From the NCBI GenBank assembly GCA_021234155.1, contig JAJEKV010000001.1, forward strand, positions 33,395,013-33,459,012: DNA of 64,000 bases, read 5' to 3'. Made by a program: the position numbers and the translations under genes. The notes under the pieces are model-generated. The model had not been told where the DNA came from and searched no databases. It saw only the letters and a list, made by a program, of their open reading frames with translations. How positions within the stretch are numbered: position 1 is the stretch's first letter; each line of letters starts with the position of its first letter. The DNA is from Isoetes taiwanensis (taxonomy: Eukaryota > Streptophyta > Lycopodiopsida > Isoetales > Isoetaceae). Positions 59,967 to 64,000 of the stretch are shown in pieces.

Positions 59967-61384
59967 ATGTCTCGTAAAGGAGACGAAGAATCTCATCCAC
60001 AAAATGTGGGTACGTCGGAGCAGCAGCAGGATCAGCATGATTTTTCGGTACGCACGAATTTGAGGACTCCCTCTCCTTTCTTGCAAGACATGGAGAATGA
60101 GCTTGAAATGTCACCGCCCTCGGTAGATGGAGAGAGCAAATGGCATATGCAAGAGTTAAATGAGTTTCGCATCGGCCGAAGGAGTTAAGAAGGTCAGCGT
60201 ATGGATGGGTTTCAAGAGGGGAGGATTGCACCATCACAGGGTGCATAATGTAGCCAGCGAAGTCGTGGTCGCCATTGTCCGCATGGAGCGGTTACATATA
60301 TTTTGAAGACATAATGGCAAATTTGGACAAGAATGAGTTTGAAAGAGAGTGGCCTAGTAGGAGGGGTAAGTATAAGGCTCACGAGTGCAGGATTGCTCTG
60401 GTTCGAGCAAAAGCAGTCGAGCGCCATGTCCAAGTGAATTGACATTTACCCCACAATGGAGAGTTCAGCAAGAGTTTCGCACAACAAGTATACTACGAGC
60501 TTGTGAAGGGAGTGCCCGTAAATTATGGGAGTAGAAAATGGAGGCAAGGAAGTGGTAGTGGCAGCACCAAGAGGGTCAAGCTATCGGAAGATAGCGAGAG
60601 TGGGGCACATGGTGAGCCTGTCACCATTACATACCTTGTTTCTGACGCTCTCCAACTTTTGGAGGTGGCAGGGGTAGCTGCGGCTGGAGCCGTGAATGAC
60701 CTTGTAGATATTCGGGCCCAACTGGAGAATGAGAGAAGTCGGAACCTAACCCTCTCCGAAGAGAATATTCGCTTAAAGGACCATGCCGATGGGTATGAGA
60801 AGATGGCCGCTGAATTAGAGGACACTAAACGGCAGCTAGCGGCTTTGAATAGAGAGGTTACGGTCCTCATGACTAACAACGATCACTTGCGCAATTTGAC
60901 AAAATCATTGGACTCTGATCCTTTTAGGGTGACTTCGGAGTAGGCAATATCATATCTCCCTCGTGAGTATTTGTATGAGAGCCAGTGGGAGGACCTGAAG
61001 CTCCAAGATTCCAGACATTGCCCAGTGTGTGGTGACAACTTGACACAGGTGGGTTGGTACACTCTAGGGTGTGGGCATCGCCTGCACATGCGATGTGTTC
61101 TTGATTGGATGTTGGGAAGCCGCTTCTGTCCAATGCAAGATGGATGGATTTTTCCCGAGTTACAATATGCCATATTAAATATGCAAGGTCGCATGCCAGC
61201 GTTGCCACATCTGACCGCTCGCAGGAGGGATGGGCAGATGCACACTTTTCAAACCTTTCGCGAGATGGAATTGTGGAGGGGGGTGGAGGAGCTGCGTGAA
61301 GGAGAGACAGTGCCAGACATTAACCAGTTCTTACCACCACCTCCAGGGCCGCAGGGTGATTATATTGACCCAAATGACCAATGA
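59967..61384 (+). pseudogene. Coiled-coil RING protein, cassette 3
   Basis: Starts MSRKGDEESHPQNVG at 59,967. Conserved N-domain at about 60,290-60,520 (NEFEREWPSRRGKYKAHE, then FAQQVYYELVKGVP) interrupted by a TGA at about 60,440. Linker with nuclear-type basic patch (STKRVKLSEDSES), long coiled coil (RAQLENERSRNLTLSEENIR, MAAELEDTKRQLAALNREV). RING at 61,016-61,140: CPVC, CGHRLHMRC, CPMQ, the last Cys ligand replaced by Gln. C-terminus ends in a Pro-rich segment at 61,384. Third member of the family at 23,168 and 37,634. The TGA and a frame change at 60,940 indicate damage or unrecognised introns. Confidence 0.55.
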
Positions 61385-61740
61385 AAATGAGATATTACAT
61401 TTTTAGACAAAGACATTTAGACATTTTGACCTGTATCATTTTGTGAATGGATAATAAGGTAATGACGGGTATAATGACGTTATTTCAAACAAGGCATAAT
61501 GACATTATCAAAGCATTGAGTAAAAGCATAGAGTAAAAGCATCGAGACTTCCAAATCGCTCACCCTGGCTTAGTCTCTTTTGTTTTCTGTTTGATGTATC
61601 TAATTTGCCCCCTGGGATGACATCGCTCATTTTAGGTGGCGAGTTAGATACGTCAAGGAAACTCGAAAATAGAGTAAGCCTGAATTAGATCGCGTTATAT
61701 TACACAAAGAAACCCGAAAAGGGAGTAAGCCAAGAGCGCG
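61385..61740. other. Intergenic, small repeats
   Basis: Repeats of ATAATGACGTTAT- and GAGTAAAAGCAT-type words; the phrase GAAACTCGAAAATAGAGTAAGCC recurs as GAAACCCGAAAAGGGAGTAAGCC 45 bp later. No gene. Confidence 0.5.
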
Positions 61741-62093
61741 ACCCTCTTGAATGGTTGTCAGGTCACCAGGCCGAATATTCTCCATGGCAAACAATATAGA
61801 CTTCTCGAAATTCTTGTTACCTCCTTTAGAAGGAGCGAGCTTTGCTCTGACTCTCTTTTGCGTGTCTCTGTGTCAATGTATCTTAGATACTTTGCTAGGT
61901 TATATTACACAAAGACGCGCAAAATGGGGGTCGGAGCAGAAATCGTTCGTTCTAGAGGAGGTTACAAGGTTTTTGAGTGCTCTATTGTCATTGTGGCCAC
62001 GGAGGATATACGGCCTAGTGGTTGCTTGCGATTCTGTGGGTTCATTAGATGTTAGTGATTGATGAGTTCAAGCTTCGAGACTTCCCCGTTTTT

Positions 62094-62167
62094 CTTTCCC
62101 CCGCCTCTTTGGGCAATGTAGCTTAGTTTACATGCTAAGTTCCATTGTCCAAAGAGGCGGGGGAAAG
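62094..62167. repeat. Palindrome with about 25-bp arms
   Basis: CTTTCCCCCGCCTCTTTGG pairs with CCAAAGAGGCGGGGGAAAG; the centre GCTTAG/CTAAG also pairs, giving a nearly continuous hairpin of 74 nt. Confidence 0.85.
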
Positions 62168-62447
62168 CAAAGATTGGGACGTCTCGATGCCTGGACCCAG
62201 GTCTTTGGGGCTAAGTCCGACATAAAGACCCTCTTGAATGGTTGTCAACTCACCAGGCTTGATATTGTTCGCTGCAAACAATATAGACTTCTCGAAATTC
62301 TTGTTACCTCCCCTAGAAAGAGCGGGCTTTGCTCTGACTCTCTTGTGTAGTCTCTCTGTGTCAATGTAGCTTAGTCACTGCTAGGTTATATTACACAAAG
62401 AGACTCACAATGGGGGCCGGAGCAAAAATCGTTCGTTCTAGAGGTAG

Positions 62448-62652
62448 AACTTGTTATGACGTCAGAGGTGAGAGCGCACTCTAATTTCAAGCCAAAGTGG
62501 TGCCTGGGTGTTGTCCATCTATATAGCGGTTGTTAGGCACCAAATCATGGAACATCCTAACTCCTGCTATTGATGGAGAACCTTGAGCATCACTATGATT
62601 TGAAATTAGAGGACGCGTCCCCTCTGGCGAGGTGGTGGATTGTATATCGACG
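62448..62652. mobile_element. Small foldback insertion (MITE-like)
   Basis: Present in repeat copy b and absent from copy a. Flanked by TAG on both sides. Contains imperfect inverted ends: CTCTAATTTCAA at 62,478 and TTGAAATTAGAG at 62,600, extended by CAGAGG/CCTCTG. No ORF. Confidence 0.5.
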
Positions 62653-62770
62653 TAGGTAACAAGGTTTTTGAGTACTCTATTTTTATTGTGGCAGCGGATG
62701 ATATCAGCCTAGTGGTTGCTTGCGATTCTGTGGGTTCATTTGAGATTAGTGATTGACGAGTAACCTCGGC

Positions 62771-62934
62771 ACGCCAAATCGGCATTTGAATGCCATCAGG
62801 ACCTATAATTTGTACCTCCATTTCTTTGGGTGGCACATGCCATGCAAACCCATTTGGTATTCAGAGCATGTGCCACCCAGAGGAATAGAGTACAGATTAT
62901 AGGTCCTGATAGCATTCAAAGCCCAATTTGGCGT
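62771..62934. ncRNA. Long near-perfect hairpin, 164 nt (MITE or miRNA-precursor-like)
   Basis: Arms of about 70 nt with roughly 88% complementarity: ACGCCAAAT...GGTGGCACATGC pairs with GCATGTGCCACC...ATTTGGCGT; loop about 25 nt. Either transcript orientation would fold. Inverted-repeat structure is certain; RNA gene status is a guess. Confidence 0.35.
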
Positions 62935-63049
62935 ACCAAAGTTATTCCCAATTTGGCGTACACATGAAAGAAACATAGAAAGAACCATCATACATGAATG
63001 AATCATTCATGTGCCTTACTGCCTTGTGAACCTTCTGATGGATCAGTTA

Positions 63050-63430
63050 AGCCCGGTGGTCCGGGGGCTGTTTGGCCCCTTCGTCGCGTGGATTACTTCT
63101 CATCAGCAAGATTCTGTGGCTTGCGAAGAGGCAAGCAGCAACAGAAGTCGAGACGGATCTGATCCGAGGAAGGTTCTCAAGGCATTAAGTTCGACGGAGG
63201 TAAGGGAACACGGTGATGTATAATCATTGGTTGGAGAGTGGATCGTGCATCTAGTGAAATCTCGTATCCGTCAGAGTCGTCTCGACTGATCCGTGGCCGT
63301 TTGACCCCTTGGCATGCGTAGATTACTTCTCATCAGCAAGATTCTGTGGCATGCGAAGAGGCAAGCGTCAACGGAAGTCAAGCCGGCTTTGGTGGGTGCG
63401 AGGTTTCTCTAGGCACTTAGGTCGACTGAT
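63050..63430. repeat. Imperfect direct repeat, period about 230 bp
   Basis: GATTACTTCTCATCAGCAAG and following GATTCTGTGGC and GCGAAGAGGCAAGC occur at 63,089 and 63,319 with similar flanks (GGCCGTTTGACCCCTT-like upstream). Confidence 0.75.
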
Positions 63431-63820
63431 GTTACACATGAATGAAACATGGACCGAAGTTACATGAACCATCATACATGAAACATCATACATGAAAGAA
63501 ACATAAAACAAGGTGACGAAATATATAGAAGACAAAAACTTGTAACAAAAAACTTTACTTTTTATTTCATAGTGCCAGAATGGTTACATAGTTTGAACAT
63601 CCTCATACACGGTTATAATAGATGGACTGAGGGTACAATAGTATGAAAATCCTCAAGACCAATTACAACAGACTGAAGATACTCATCACATCATTTTTCT
63701 AGGCAGCGCCTTCTTCGTCAGTTTCATCATTCGCAGTTCCATCCTCTTCTGCCTGGGGACCTAGGTTCAACCTCCAATGACCCTTTCCCTTAGTGCGTAG
63801 TCCTCGAGACGTGTTTCTTC
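63431..63820. other. No gene seen; ACATGAA repeats
   Basis: Runs of CATACATGAAACAT words at 63,440-63,510, then AT-rich sequence. A Glu/Asp-rich frame on the - strand near 63,700-63,780 is too short to support. Confidence 0.4.
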
Positions 63821-64000
63821 CATGGAATAAAATAACGGCTAAGGTTAGCCAAATGGCTATTTTGTAGCAGTTTTGCCAAGAAAAACGGCTAAAGTAAATG
63901 GAAAAAATGCCGAAAAAAAAGAAAATTTTAGCCCAATTTTTTTGCCACCCAAGTGAGTTTTTAGGTTGAATAGCCAAACCTTTACCTCCAGATATATCCA
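63821..64000 (-). mobile_element. hAT MITE copy 2 (cut by window edge)
   Basis: Begins CATGGAATAAAATAACGGCT and runs as the reverse complement of the right end of the MITE at 17,961-18,611 with very few differences. The expected 8-bp target duplication would be GTTTCTTC (63,813-63,820); the other end is outside the window. Confidence 0.88.

Larger units (their letters stand above)
61741..62760. repeat. Direct repeat pair around a large palindrome
   Basis: Copy a 61,741-62,062 and copy b 62,228-62,447 plus 62,656-62,760 (b is split by a 205-bp insertion). Both begin ACCCTCTTGAATGGTTGTCA and end near GATTCTGTGGGTTCATT. Between them lies the palindrome at 62,094-62,167. Confidence 0.75.

Noticed and set aside
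61747-62062. Overlapping + strand ORFs in the direct repeats
   Set aside because: Repeat-derived, two frames overlap fully and the second repeat copy does not keep either frame.

Overview
The window is nuclear DNA of a land plant and is mostly transposable elements. The evidence is one intact plant-type subtilisin-like protease gene with ten short introns (about 60-190 nt), Ty3/gypsy chromovirus retrotransposons with tRNA-iMet primer sites, plant-type TATA boxes, L1-like LINEs and a hAT MITE. The very short introns suggest a small-intron lineage such as a lycophyte or bryophyte, but that is inference; no species can be named.

Layout: 1-2,983 decayed L1-type LINE with poly(A) tail; 2,984-6,050 AT-rich with no gene; 6,050-6,575 3' fragment of a second LINE family; 6,880-10,114 subtilase gene (762 aa, 11 exons, + strand); 10,580-15,788 long GC-rich LINE of that second family with a microsatellite tail; 15,789-17,680 gene-free DNA with an array of small perfect hairpins; 17,681-56,530 a nest of retrotransposons, all on the - strand; 56,530-61,400 a kinase-like gene and a coiled-coil/RING gene (+); 61,400-63,820 repeats and long hairpins; 63,821-64,000 the cut end of a second hAT MITE copy.

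The nest reads as follows. An outer chromovirus (called E3 here; 3' LTR 17,681-19,894, gag-pol 51,272-56,263) was entered by a second chromovirus (E2, 20,269-51,266, 5-bp target duplication CATGT, 3' LTR 20,269-21,926, 5' LTR 49,558-51,266 followed by a TGGTATCAGAGC primer site). E2 was itself hit by a DNA transposon at 37,379-45,072 (22-bp perfect terminal repeats, 4-bp target duplication GCCT), by a gag-only LTR element at 45,522-48,843 (target duplication GCGGG), and by a related RING/DDE cassette at about 22,997-29,276.

The main discovery is inside E2. When the two insertions are mentally excised at their target duplications, the sequence between the 5' LTR and gag is one uninterrupted 416-codon reading frame (48,879 to 36,604). 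It begins with the first nine residues of histone H3 (MARTKQTARK, including K4 and K9) and ends in a complete histone H3 fold. It is therefore an element-encoded, giant H3-like histone. A second extra ORF (503 aa, 34,371-35,882) follows. Each of the two extra ORFs has its own promoter module: long palindromes whose stems covary between copies, plus a CTATAAATAG TATA box about 100-120 bp before the ATG. Downstream gag-pol carries an integrase with a C-terminal chromodomain, the domain type that in other proteins reads H3 tails. The element thus encodes both an H3-tail-bearing histone and a chromodomain integrase. Their interaction is hypothesis; the sequence facts are the intact frame, the H3 tail and the H3 fold.
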